From assembly GCA_029051445.1 (NCBI GenBank), contig JAIDKP010000396.1, forward strand, positions 1-7,485: a stretch of DNA of 7,485 bases. The letters run 5' to 3'. The position numbers and the translations under genes were made by a program. The stretch comes from Muribaculaceae bacterium. Its GTDB lineage: Bacteria; Bacteroidota; Bacteroidia; Bacteroidales; Muribaculaceae. This document shows positions 1-6,203 of this stretch, piece by piece. Every line of letters begins with the position of its first letter. The first letter of the stretch is position 1. A model generated the notes under the pieces. The model worked only from the letters and a program-made list of their open reading frames with translations. It searched no databases and was not told the DNA's origin.

Positions 1-2448
1 GTCAAACGCCACATCGTCGGCAGCGGTCGAGGTGCCTATCAGATCAACGCTGTTGACAAAGCTCCCTGTCGTGGTGGCCTTTATGTCAAATCGGCCTCCT
101 GAGCCAAAGGGCATAAAGAATTCATATTGCGCGCTCCCCTCCCAGTTGCCGTCGACGTTGAACGGGTGGAAATATCTCACGCCGGTCACGGTGTTGAACA
201 CATATCCCTGTGTGATCGCGTTCTGCATAAACCGCGCGTTTAGACTGACGTTATGGTATTTTTGTCCCTTCATAGGCTTGCTGAGACTGAACATTACCAT
301 CTGTGTGAGGCTACGTTTCAGGTCCGGATTGCCAATATAAGCGTTCATCGGGTCGATCTGTGGCAGAGTCACCATGCTCTGCATAGGTGCATCCTTGCTC
401 TCAAGAATATATCCGAGGTAACCATACGTACCGTCTTGTCCCATAAGCTGTATGCCTCCGTTGGCTCCGGGAAGCACCGACGACCGTTTCAGCCGGGTAG
501 GTATCTCGGCACCCACATATCGGTAATCGCGGTCTGAGAACTGCAGATCAAGTGGCTTGGCATTGAAATTTATACCATACTTCTCAGAGATCTTTATTGG
601 CGACACGTGCGAGAAACTGGCCGAAACGCCGTGTGCGTTGCTGGTCAGCCTGCTATTGTGGCTCATGTCGGGTGAAAATACCGGTGCGAAGCCGGGAAGC
701 GCCCGCACATCGGCGATCGTCACGGCATCGGCGTCGCCCGACAGATCCCAGTCGGCCGCGTTCGACACATTCGACCTGTTGGTTGTGCGTGTGTTCTCGT
801 AGGTATATGAGAATATCACTCGCGAACGGTGCCAGTCGATATTCCAGTAATATGATGCTTCTCCCTTGAGTTTCCGGGTATTGTCGGGAGCCAGATCGCG
901 CTGCTGAAAATCTTGTGTCGACGGCTTGGCATCGGTCGCATGATTGACAAGATAAAGCTGAAAAACATTATCCTTTCTCTCGTCATATCTTCCATAGAAG
1001 TTGAAGTTCAACACCCCCGACCCTGCATTTACCGATGTCATGACAGGGACATTGAGACTCGTGCTGTGTCCGTCTACGACATTCTGGCTGATATTGCGGT
1101 AAATAAGCGTATCGGCAAGACCTGTATAGCCGCGGTAGATATTATGCAGTCGATCGGCCGTAACTCCCTGCACTTCATCTCTGAACAGGGCCGATACATC
1201 AGATCCCTCCGACTTGTTTTTCAGATATGCCAGTCTCGGTGCAATTGTGATAAGACCTTTCTTGTTGAACCCTAATCTCAGATGATGATTGGTTGTTAAT
1301 TCAAGTTGTTTTGCATGTGAATTATTGAACGAGTACAAGTAATTGTTTCCGCCGGGGAGGAAATTCTCGGTTGTGGTCGTTCGGTGTACGTCGTCGGTTG
1401 TATGCTTTAAATCTGTATTACCGGAAACGTGCCATTTATTAGCCTGTCCATCGGCAATATATGATATGCCACCTGACTTTGTAGTGCGTAATCCGGGCTG
1501 AATCTGATCTGGAGTCCATGAATCGGTGCTGAAATCCGATGACATATTGTTCAGAGCACCGCGAAATAAAAGACTCACGTTGTCGGAAAACCAGCGCCCG
1601 AACAACTTGCCGAGATAACGGTTGTCGGTGCCATATCCGGCCTCGGCATTTACCATCCAACCTATCAGGTACTTCCGTTTAAGTCTCACATCCATTGAGA
1701 ACCTTTTTTTGTCCATTTCCCGGCCAAGTATCTCATTTCGTGCGGTATTCTTCTCATACACCGCGATATCTTTCACCGTGTATGCGCCGATGTTTTCGAG
1801 CATAAGCAGCCGGTTGCCGTTAAACAGATCCTTGCCATTGAGTAGCAGATCGTCGACCTTGCGCCCGTTGACTGTTATCTCCCCGTTGTCTTTGAGTGTG
1901 ACACCGGGTAGCTGCTTTATGAGAGCGTCGATCATCGACCCCTCGGCGAGCACAAACTCCGACGCGTTGTAGACAAGCGTGTCCCCCTTGTGATAAAACA
2001 GAATCCTTGAAGAGGTAACGCTGGCCTCGCCGAGCTGTTTATGTATCTTCCGTCGTATGCGCACCTGGTCGAGCTTCACATTCTCAGTCACGTCACGCAG
2101 ATCTATATCCACAATCACCGGCTCATAATCAGGATCGGCCAAATATCCGGCATCAGTCTTAAGATCGAGAGAAGTAGGAGCTACTGTAGCCTTATAAACC
2201 TTGCCCGATTCAAGCATCAGTCTCCCTTGACCGTCTCTCCATAAATCGGTGTCAAGAGCGGTTTTAGTTGAATCTGTTACATTATAGACTTCTATGATAA
2301 AGGGATCTACCACTCTCTCAGAAAGCGAATAGACAACCTCAAACTCCACTTTCACAGTCTTGTGCTTTTCAGTCTTCGCTCCGGCAAAAGCCATAAACGG
2401 CAACAGCAAAAAAAGCAAGAACGATAATTTAGTATTTTCTGGTATCAT
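1..2448 (-). CDS. Outer-membrane beta-barrel receptor (TonB-receptor-like), C-terminus cut by window edge
   Basis: The minus-strand frame is open from the ATG at 2448 to base 1 (816 codons) without a stop, so the C-terminus lies outside the window. Residues 1-22 form a signal peptide with a hydrophobic run (LSFLLFLLLPFMAFA), likely cleaved near A22. Residues 30-125 look like a beta-rich accessory domain. Residues 150-235 are plug-like: GDTLVYNASEF, then AEGSMIDALIKQLPGV, VNGRKVDDLLLNGKDLF and YTVKDIAVYE, a pattern I know from Bacteroidales 'outer membrane beta-barrel family' proteins (OMP_b-brl_3 type). From about residue 255 alternating, aromatic-rich strands suggest the barrel. It should sit in the outer membrane as a TonB-linked transporter or receptor; the substrate is unknown. 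No SusD-like gene is visible beside it. It follows the cysteine-rich peptide gene on the same strand but has its own promoter after a terminator. Family placement is fairly firm, function is not. Confidence 0.92.
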   Translation of the reverse strand, partial: MIPENTKLSFLLFLLLPFMAFAGAKTEKHKTVKVEFEVVYSLSERVVDPFIIEVYNVTDSTKTALDTDLWRDGQGRLMLESGKVYKATVAPTSLDLKTDAGYLADPDYEPVIVDIDLRDVTENVKLDQVRIRRKIHKQLGEASVTSSRILFYHKGDTLVYNASEFVLAEGSMIDALIKQLPGVTLKDNGEITVNGRKVDDLLLNGKDLFNGNRLLMLENIGAYTVKDIAVYEKNTARNEILGREMDKKRFSMDVRLKRKYLIGWMVNAEAGYGTDNRYLGKLFGRWFSDNVSLLFRGALNNMSSDFSTDSWTPDQIQPGLRTTKSGGISYIADGQANKWHVSGNTDLKHTTDDVHRTTTTENFLPGGNNYLYSFNNSHAKQLELTTNHHLRLGFNKKGLITIAPRLAYLKNKSEGSDVSALFRDEVQGVTADRLHNIYRGYTGLADTLIYRNISQNVVDGHSTSLNVPVMTSVNAGSGVLNFNFYGRYDERKDNVFQLYLVNHATDAKPSTQDFQQRDLAPDNTRKLKGEASYYWNIDWHRSRVIFSYTYENTRTTNRSNVSNAADWDLSGDADAVTIADVRALPGFAPVFSPDMSHNSRLTSNAHGVSASFSHVSPIKISEKYGINFNAKPLDLQFSDRDYRYVGAEIPTRLKRSSVLPGANGGIQLMGQDGTYGYLGYILESKDAPMQSMVTLPQIDPMNAYIGNPDLKRSLTQMVMFSLSKPMKGQKYHNVSLNARFMQNAITQGYVFNTVTGVRYFHPFNVDGNWEGSAQYEFFMPFGSGGRFDIKATTTGSFVNSVDLIGTSTAADDVAFD

Positions 2449-2470
2449 ATCTAGGTTTATTTATATTTTG

Positions 2471-2499
2471 CAAATATATAAAAAAATGTTGCGCAGAAA
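2471..2499 (-). promoter_or_regulatory. Promoter for the outer-membrane receptor gene
   Basis: On the minus strand TATATTTG (2478-2471) matches the Bacteroidetes -7 consensus TAnnTTTG exactly. A weak -33 candidate, TTTC at 2499-2496, lies 17 bases upstream, inside the terminator hairpin. Transcription would begin near 2465 and leave a leader of about 17 bases before the ATG at 2448. The -7 match is good; the -33 match is poor. Confidence 0.55.
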
Positions 2500-2512
2500 G
2501 ATCTGCGCAACA
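2480..2512 (-). terminator. Intrinsic terminator after the minus-strand peptide gene
   Basis: Bases 2487-2497 and 2502-2512 form a perfect 11-bp stem (core GTTGCGCAG / CTGCGCAAC) with a four-base loop. Read on the minus strand the stem is followed at once by seven T (2486-2480), the classic rho-independent layout. It lies 28 bases past the peptide stop, so it should end the peptide transcript before the receptor gene. A-runs on the other flank could let it act weakly in reverse. Confidence 0.85.
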
Positions 2513-2540
2513 AAAATATTAAGAAATGTGTAACAGTAAG

Positions 2541-2834
2541 TTACAGTTTGTTATCCACATCCTTAGCAAGGTTTGAACAATGCAAAGGACCGCCATAATA
2601 CTTACACGTCCCAGAATGCTCACGATTATCATTGCCTATAAAGAAACAGTCGTCTCCTTCTTCTTTCCCTTTACATGCTTCTATTTTAGGGCTTGAGCCT
2701 GAGCCAGAACCACCTGAGCCACTCATCGGTTCAAAGTCTTTCGGTGGATCGATTACCGATGCTCCGTCAGGTAGCTTATCGATCGGAGTGAAACATCCAT
2801 GTTTCTTGTTCTCCGTATTATCAGTATTTTTCAT
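2541..2834 (-). CDS. Small cysteine-rich peptide, CxGKxEGxxC family (minus-strand copy)
   Basis: A 97-residue protein of unrecognised function with no hydrophobic segment and so no Sec signal peptide. Residues 1-37 are polar and include LPDGAS (21-26) and FEPMS (34-38). Residues 38-48 are a Ser/Gly linker (SGSGGSGSGSS). The C-terminal domain holds C54, C63, C77 and C86 with spacing C-x8-C-x13-C-x8-C; a fifth cysteine, C14, is near the N-terminus. The signature C-x-G-K-x-E-G-x2-C-x11-G-x-C is repeated with identical spacing in the peptide at 4200-4502, which also carries FEPxS and LPDGxS. This cross-match and the terminator just after the stop support a real gene. Two disulfides in the C-terminal domain are likely; C14 would be unpaired or removed with an N-terminal leader. 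It could be a secreted effector, a bacteriocin-like peptide or an inhibitor; the sequence does not decide. The start is the only upstream ATG in frame that I use. Confidence 0.82.
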   Translation of the reverse strand: MKNTDNTENKKHGCFTPIDKLPDGASVIDPPKDFEPMSGSGGSGSGSSPKIEACKGKEEGDDCFFIGNDNREHSGTCKYYGGPLHCSNLAKDVDNKL

Positions 2835-2884
2835 AAACTGATATTTTAAAGTTTTTGTATTGTTATCTATCTCTTAGGTGATAT

Positions 2885-2906
2885 GCATCAGAGTTTGTCG
2901 TGATGC
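2885..2906 (-). other. Short inverted repeat after the 26-codon ORF
   Basis: GCATCA (2885-2890) and TGATGC (2901-2906) pair perfectly around a 10-base loop. On the minus strand the stem starts directly after the TAA of the small ORF at 2907 and lies about 50 bases before the peptide ATG. No U-run follows, so it is not a standard terminator. It could be a leader RNA element or a protein site, or chance. Confidence 0.25.
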
Positions 2907-2987
2907 TTAATTCCTACCAGGTGGTGTTTCGGTGTTCATAGTATTAGGACTAAGGTTCGGAATCTTGAGTGTTTCAAGCTTCTGCAT
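2907..2987 (-). CDS. Possible 26-residue peptide upstream of the cysteine-rich peptide gene
   Basis: On the minus strand an ATG at 2987 opens 26 codons (starting MQKLETLKIPNLSPN, ending ETPPGRN) and stops with TAA at 2907, 72 bases before the ATG of the cysteine-rich peptide. The M-x-K-L...NLSxN...E pattern loosely recalls the leaders of Bacteroidetes Gly-Gly natural-product precursors, but the expected Gly-Gly end and a core are missing. The frame stays open upstream to another ATG at 3143; I prefer 2987 because a -7-like element (3037-3030) sits 43 bases ahead, a distance like that seen for the two plus-strand genes. It may be a leader peptide, a decayed precursor or a chance ORF. Confidence 0.25.
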   Translation of the reverse strand: MQKLETLKIPNLSPNTMNTETPPGRN

Positions 2988-3029
2988 ATTAAACAAGAAA
3001 CATATTCCGATTGTTTGGAGGGTTTGTGT

Positions 3030-3037
3030 CAAATTAA
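3030..3037 (-). promoter_or_regulatory. Candidate -7 element for the minus-strand peptide transcript
   Basis: TTAATTTG on the minus strand (3037-3030) matches 7 of 8 positions of the Bacteroidetes TAnnTTTG box. No convincing TTG -33 element is present at the usual distance. It would give a transcript covering the 26-codon ORF and the cysteine-rich peptide gene. No better -7 box was found nearer to the peptide gene. Confidence 0.25.
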
Positions 3038-3103
3038 ACGATATTCCTTGAGAGCTCTTTCTTAAAATAGAATAAAAAAAGGTACTGCGTACAACGGTTA
3101 CCA

Positions 3104-3133
3104 TTGTAGGGACTGAAAAAAAGGTTACATTTG
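3104..3133 (+). promoter_or_regulatory. Bacteroidetes-type promoter for the plug protein gene
   Basis: TTG (3104-3106) and TACATTTG (3126-3133) fit the Bacteroidetes primary sigma consensus (-33 TTTG/TTG, -7 TAnnTTTG) with a 19-base spacer. Transcription should start around 3139, giving a leader of about 40 bases before the ATG at 3179. Confidence 0.65.
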
Positions 3134-3178
3134 TGAGTGACAAAGATTATGCATCCTTACACTGATACCTGAAAACTT

Positions 3179-4072
3179 ATGATGAAATTATTTATGACTG
3201 CGCTGCTGGCGGTGGTAGCCGCATTTTCGATTGTCGCTTCGGAGCCGTTTATCGGGACGGTGCGCAATACAAAAGGGAAACCAATAAAAGGAGTTAAGGT
3301 CTATGTGGAGAATCCTAATGATGCAGTGAAGACCGACAGGAAAGGTGAATTCACGTTTGAGGATGCCGACAGTATTGATGTGATCTTCATTGACTATAAA
3401 GGGAAAAAACACAGCTTTGCCACCAACGGGCGAAGCGACATGATGCTCGTGGTGGGTGAGGATGGAAGAATGTTCGATAAAGACAGCTATGTAGGCGAGA
3501 CATTCCACGGCCATCTGATCGACTACAATGGTAAACCGATAAGGGGCGCGATGGTTTATGCAAGCGACCCGTTTGACTACGTGAAGTCAGATCGTGACGG
3601 GAAGTTTCTTATCGACAATGTCGTCGAGACCGATACGCTGCACATAAAGCACGACGGCTACATCCACGACATAGCCATGGACGGCAGCAAGGGCATGTAT
3701 ATAAAAATTCTGCGTAATACAGGCCGCCGGATCGACGATGAAGAGGTGAACATAGGTGCCGGAAGCGTGAGGCTGCGTGATTACAATGGGCCTTATAGTA
3801 AAATGACAGCCAAGCAACTGGAAGCAACCGGCGAAACCGATCTTGTGAGGGCACTAAAATGGATGCCGGGGATTATCGTGTCTCCTAGTGGACATATCTC
3901 AATACGCAACTACGGAAGCCCTTTATGGATTATTGATGGAGTTCCAACAAGTCCAGAAGGACTGACTGTAATGGAGGTAGAAAGGGTTGTGGTGTTGAAG
4001 GACGGAGCGGTCTACGGTACTCGCGGTGCCGGAGGGGTTATAGTTGTAACCACCAAGGGCAGCAACTTCTAA
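3179..4072 (+). CDS. Secreted stand-alone TonB plug protein with two carboxypeptidase-regulatory-like repeats, no barrel
   Basis: A complete 297-residue protein. Residues 1-20 are a signal peptide (MTALLAVVAAFSIVA), cut probably before SEPF. Residues 24-92 and 109-177 are two similar carboxypeptidase-regulatory-like beta-sandwich repeats, each starting with a 'GKPI(K/R)GxxVY' stretch followed by 'KxDRxGxF'. Residues about 206-293 form a SusC-type plug: KMTAKQLEATGETDLVRALK, then PLWIIDGVP (248-256) and VERVVVLKDGAVYGTRGAGG followed by VIVVTTKG. The protein stops three residues after TTKG, exactly where a SusC-like receptor would continue into about 600-700 residues of barrel. No barrel follows in any frame: the next 127 bases are non-coding and then comes the peptide gene. 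It therefore cannot form a channel itself. It might partner with, gate or mimic a receptor, or be a clean truncation kept for another use. Starts at 3179 and 3182 (ATGATG) are equally possible. Confidence 0.93.
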   Translation: MMKLFMTALLAVVAAFSIVASEPFIGTVRNTKGKPIKGVKVYVENPNDAVKTDRKGEFTFEDADSIDVIFIDYKGKKHSFATNGRSDMMLVVGEDGRMFDKDSYVGETFHGHLIDYNGKPIRGAMVYASDPFDYVKSDRDGKFLIDNVVETDTLHIKHDGYIHDIAMDGSKGMYIKILRNTGRRIDDEEVNIGAGSVRLRDYNGPYSKMTAKQLEATGETDLVRALKWMPGIIVSPSGHISIRNYGSPLWIIDGVPTSPEGLTVMEVERVVVLKDGAVYGTRGAGGVIVVTTKGSNF

Positions 4073-4128
4073 TCAGGATTAAAACGTCTCTTAACATTAC
4101 GTTTAAGAACTTATTTATCACAATTATG

Positions 4129-4156
4129 TTGTTTAATTATACACAGATTTAGTTTG
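4129..4156 (+). promoter_or_regulatory. Candidate promoter for the plus-strand cysteine-rich peptide gene
   Basis: TTG (4129-4131), a 17-base spacer and TTAGTTTG (4149-4156; 7 of 8 to TAnnTTTG) lie 44 bases before the ATG at 4200, close to the 46-base distance for the plug gene. The -7 box has one mismatch, so transcription from the upstream promoter alone is also possible. Confidence 0.4.
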
Positions 4157-4199
4157 TGTTGAAATAGCAGAGAAGTTTAACCTTTATCTTTTATTGATT

Positions 4200-4502
4200 A
4201 TGGAGAATAACGAGAAAAAGCCGACTTTTGAGCCGGTTAGTGCCGAAGAGGCAAAGAAGATCCGAGCCTATCGGGAAAAGATTATCACACAATCTGGAGG
4301 AATAGATTGTGGCTCGGGGTCACATGATTCCTATGGCTCATGTATTGGTAAACCAGAAGGAGTGCCGTGTTGCGTAACTAAGCCAAATGGACAAAATGAA
4401 ATTGGCATATGTGCACGTGAAAGTGGTACAGATAGTAACATGAAATGTATAACAGATCCGACACAACTGCCAGATGGACCTAGTCTGCCAGAATGGCCAT
4501 GA
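4200..4502 (+). CDS. Cysteine-rich peptide precursor with Gly-Gly leader and six-cysteine core
   Basis: A 100-residue protein from the ATG at 4200; a TTG two codons upstream (4194) is possible but less likely. Residues 1-32 are a charged, mostly helical leader with FEPVS (10-14) and AEEAKKIRAYREKI, followed by Gly33-Gly34, a classic double-glycine processing site. The 66-residue remainder has C37, C48, C57, C58, C71 and C83, in the order C-x10-C-x8-CC-x12-C-x11-C, then an acidic/proline tail with LPDGPS (90-95). C48 to C71 follow C-x-G-K-x-E-G-x2-C-x11-G-x-C, the same as in the peptide at 2541-2834. There is no Sec signal, so export would need a leader-dependent transporter, not seen here. 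The C-C-CC-C-C order resembles inhibitor cystine knots, but a knot cannot be shown from sequence alone. The neighbouring disulfide-forming enzyme at 4629 is a likely maturation partner. I do not recognise the family; activity unknown. Confidence 0.85.
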   Translation: MENNEKKPTFEPVSAEEAKKIRAYREKIITQSGGIDCGSGSHDSYGSCIGKPEGVPCCVTKPNGQNEIGICARESGTDSNMKCITDPTQLPDGPSLPEWP

Positions 4503-4522
4503 CAGCTTTGACCATTGTTGAA

Positions 4523-4561
4523 AAAATAGGGTATCTGGGAGTTGACCGGGTGCCCTATTTT
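4523..4561 (+). terminator. Terminator-like hairpin after the plus-strand peptide gene
   Basis: AAAATAGGG (4523-4531) pairs perfectly with CCCTATTTT (4553-4561), and the stem extends inward by one T·G and one A-T pair, leaving a 17-base loop. It begins 20 bases after the peptide stop. The run of T lies inside the stem and only four T end it, so it may be a partial or two-way terminator that sets a higher peptide level than that of the genes downstream. No strong promoter was found between it and 4629. Confidence 0.55.
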
Positions 4562-4628
4562 CAAGGCAAACAACAGAGTGCGTAAATATGTTTATATGCT
4601 ATACACTTAAATTATAATTCACACAACT

Positions 4629-6188
4629 ATGGGAAACATATTGACACAGGTTCTTGATTATCTTGGCGTGAAGCATACGCGGGCGTATGCCGATGAGGTC
4701 TATTCATCGCAGCCTTTCCGCGACTCGATGTACGGCCTGTCGGTGATGCTCGGAAAGTATCATGTGGCAAACCGATGTGTCAGGCTGTCGGACAAAGAGG
4801 CGATTCGCAATATGGTTTTCCCTGTAGTGAATGTTATATCAGGCCGTTATTTTATCTGTACGGGGATAAAAGAAGACCGTATATCTCTTGTCGACGTATC
4901 AGGCAAAACTTTTGAGATGCCTCTCTCTGACTTTATCGAGAAGTGGAGCGGCATAACGCTTACCGTCAGGCGGACGCCGCACTCGATCGAGCCCGATTAT
5001 GTCCGCCATCATAAAGAGCAACGGCTCTCGCAGATAAAGAATTTTCTTCTTGCTGCCTGTGCTGCGGTGCTTCTTGCTGCCGGAATCGCTTGGAACTCCC
5101 TGCGTGGCCAGTGGTGGTGGTATGCAGTAATGCTGATTGATCTTGCGGGAATTGGAGTGGGGTATCTGCTGCTACAGAAAGAGCTTCACATCGACAACGG
5201 TTTCACCGACCGCCTGTGCGGACTGATCAAGGAGAGCCATTGCGAGGATGTGACGGAGTCGGATGCGGCCAGCTTCTTCGGACTGGCAAAAATGAGTGAG
5301 ATCGGTGCCGGATTCTTTGGCGTGAATCTGCTCGCGCTTCTGTTCTTCCCCGGTGTGGTGTCGGCTATGGCTATTGTTGCGGTCGCAGTGCTGCCGTTCA
5401 CATTCTGGAGTGTGTGGTATCAGAAATTCCGTGCCCGCAGCTGGTGCGTTCTCTGCCTCTCCACACTCGCGCTCATGTGGCTGCAGGCTGGGGCGCTTTG
5501 GGTTGGCGGGGCATTCGGCTACTATGCCGGAGTTGCCGCTCTGGTTTCATCGTTGATAGTGCTCATTGCTGCCTACGGACTGACGGTGCTTGCACTCGGA
5601 CGTGTTGTAAAGACACTGGCCACCGCACGTGAGCGCGACATGTGGCGACAGCAGTTCAATACGCTCAAGGCCGACGAGAAAGTCGTTGAGGCGTTTGAGC
5701 ACGACGCGCCGGAGTTTGGTGTGACCACCGACGAGTGCAGCGGCCTGATGTTCGGTAATCCCGACGCAGAGCGTCGCATAACGGTGTTCAGTAACCCGTA
5801 TTGCGGTCCTTGCGCCATGATGCACGAGCGCATCAAGGACATGCCTGCCGAGGACTGCTGCGTGCAGTATGTCCTGACCTATTTTTCTGATGATCTAAGT
5901 GATGTAAACCGGTATATCATTGCCGCTTATCAGCAGCTCGGACCGAAACGGGCATGGAAGATAATGACCGAATGGTATGCCGGCGACAAAAGCCGTAGTA
6001 CCGATTTCTTTAAAAACTACGAGCTCGACATCAACACTTCCGATGTCTCGGCTGAGTTCGACAAACATTTGCAATGGCGCGACGGCAAACCGCTTGCCGG
6101 CACACCCACCGTGCTGATGAACGGACGCGAGATTATGGCTCCCCTCATGGTGGAGGATTATGTTTATATGCCGCAGAAAAGCGCTTAG
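4629..6188 (+). CDS. C39-like / VKOR / thioredoxin fusion, predicted membrane disulfide oxidase
   Basis: A 519-residue inner-membrane protein in three parts. Residues about 20-115 resemble a C39 (double-glycine) peptidase domain: S33 falls where the catalytic Cys is expected (RDSMYGLSVMLGKY), and Y74 where His is expected, while D89 remains, so it should bind rather than cut. Residues about 136-325 carry five or six membrane segments with a VKOR set of cysteines: loop pair C197 and C205, active site WCVLC (C273, C276). Residues about 380-515 are DsbA/thioredoxin-like with a redox motif CGPC (C392-C395) and a TP (492-493) that fits the cis-proline loop. VKOR-thioredoxin fusions pass electrons from substrate thiols through CxxC to quinone, forming disulfides in the periplasm. 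The neighbour at 4200 is a six-cysteine peptide, a natural substrate. The glycosyltransferase follows after 15 bases, so they are co-transcribed. Start ATG 4629 follows an AT-rich leader with no clear Shine-Dalgarno. Confidence 0.93.
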   Translation: MGNILTQVLDYLGVKHTRAYADEVYSSQPFRDSMYGLSVMLGKYHVANRCVRLSDKEAIRNMVFPVVNVISGRYFICTGIKEDRISLVDVSGKTFEMPLSDFIEKWSGITLTVRRTPHSIEPDYVRHHKEQRLSQIKNFLLAACAAVLLAAGIAWNSLRGQWWWYAVMLIDLAGIGVGYLLLQKELHIDNGFTDRLCGLIKESHCEDVTESDAASFFGLAKMSEIGAGFFGVNLLALLFFPGVVSAMAIVAVAVLPFTFWSVWYQKFRARSWCVLCLSTLALMWLQAGALWVGGAFGYYAGVAALVSSLIVLIAAYGLTVLALGRVVKTLATARERDMWRQQFNTLKADEKVVEAFEHDAPEFGVTTDECSGLMFGNPDAERRITVFSNPYCGPCAMMHERIKDMPAEDCCVQYVLTYFSDDLSDVNRYIIAAYQQLGPKRAWKIMTEWYAGDKSRSTDFFKNYELDINTSDVSAEFDKHLQWRDGKPLAGTPTVLMNGREIMAPLMVEDYVYMPQKSA

Positions 6189-6203
6189 CCTGACCTATGC
6201 GAT

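Larger units (their letters stand above)
2835..3178. other. Divergent intergenic region between the two arms
   Basis: These 344 AT-rich bases separate the minus-strand peptide gene from the plus-strand plug protein gene. They hold a good plus-strand promoter (3104-3133), a weaker minus-strand -7 element (3030-3037), a possible 26-codon minus-strand ORF (2907-2987) and a 6-bp inverted repeat (2885-2906). I see no tRNA, transposon end or riboswitch. The arms are likely transcribed divergently from here, which would allow joint control. Confidence 0.6.

Noticed and set aside
32..1972. Several plus-strand frames of 80-120 residues and one minus-strand frame in another register
   Set aside because: They lie within the continuous outer-membrane receptor frame on the minus strand and have no domain features.
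2907..3143. 78-residue minus-strand frame starting at 3143
   Set aside because: It runs across the promoter region of the divergent plug gene and its N-terminal half has no coding character; only the last 26 codons merit a mention.
4076..4113. Inverted repeat after the plug gene (AAACGT / ACGTTT)
   Set aside because: The stem is only 6 bp before a bulge and no T-run follows, so it is too weak to call a terminator.
3179..4199. Plug protein as a frameshifted full-length TonB receptor
   Set aside because: No barrel-like coding follows in any frame; 4073-4199 is AT-rich non-coding sequence and the next gene is the peptide at 4200.
4194..4199. TTG start two codons before the peptide ATG
   Set aside because: ATG at 4200 is a stronger start and the two extra residues add nothing recognisable.
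4587..4594. TATGTTTA as a -7 box for the VKOR fusion gene
   Set aside because: One mismatch at the final G and no TTG -33 element at a suitable distance.
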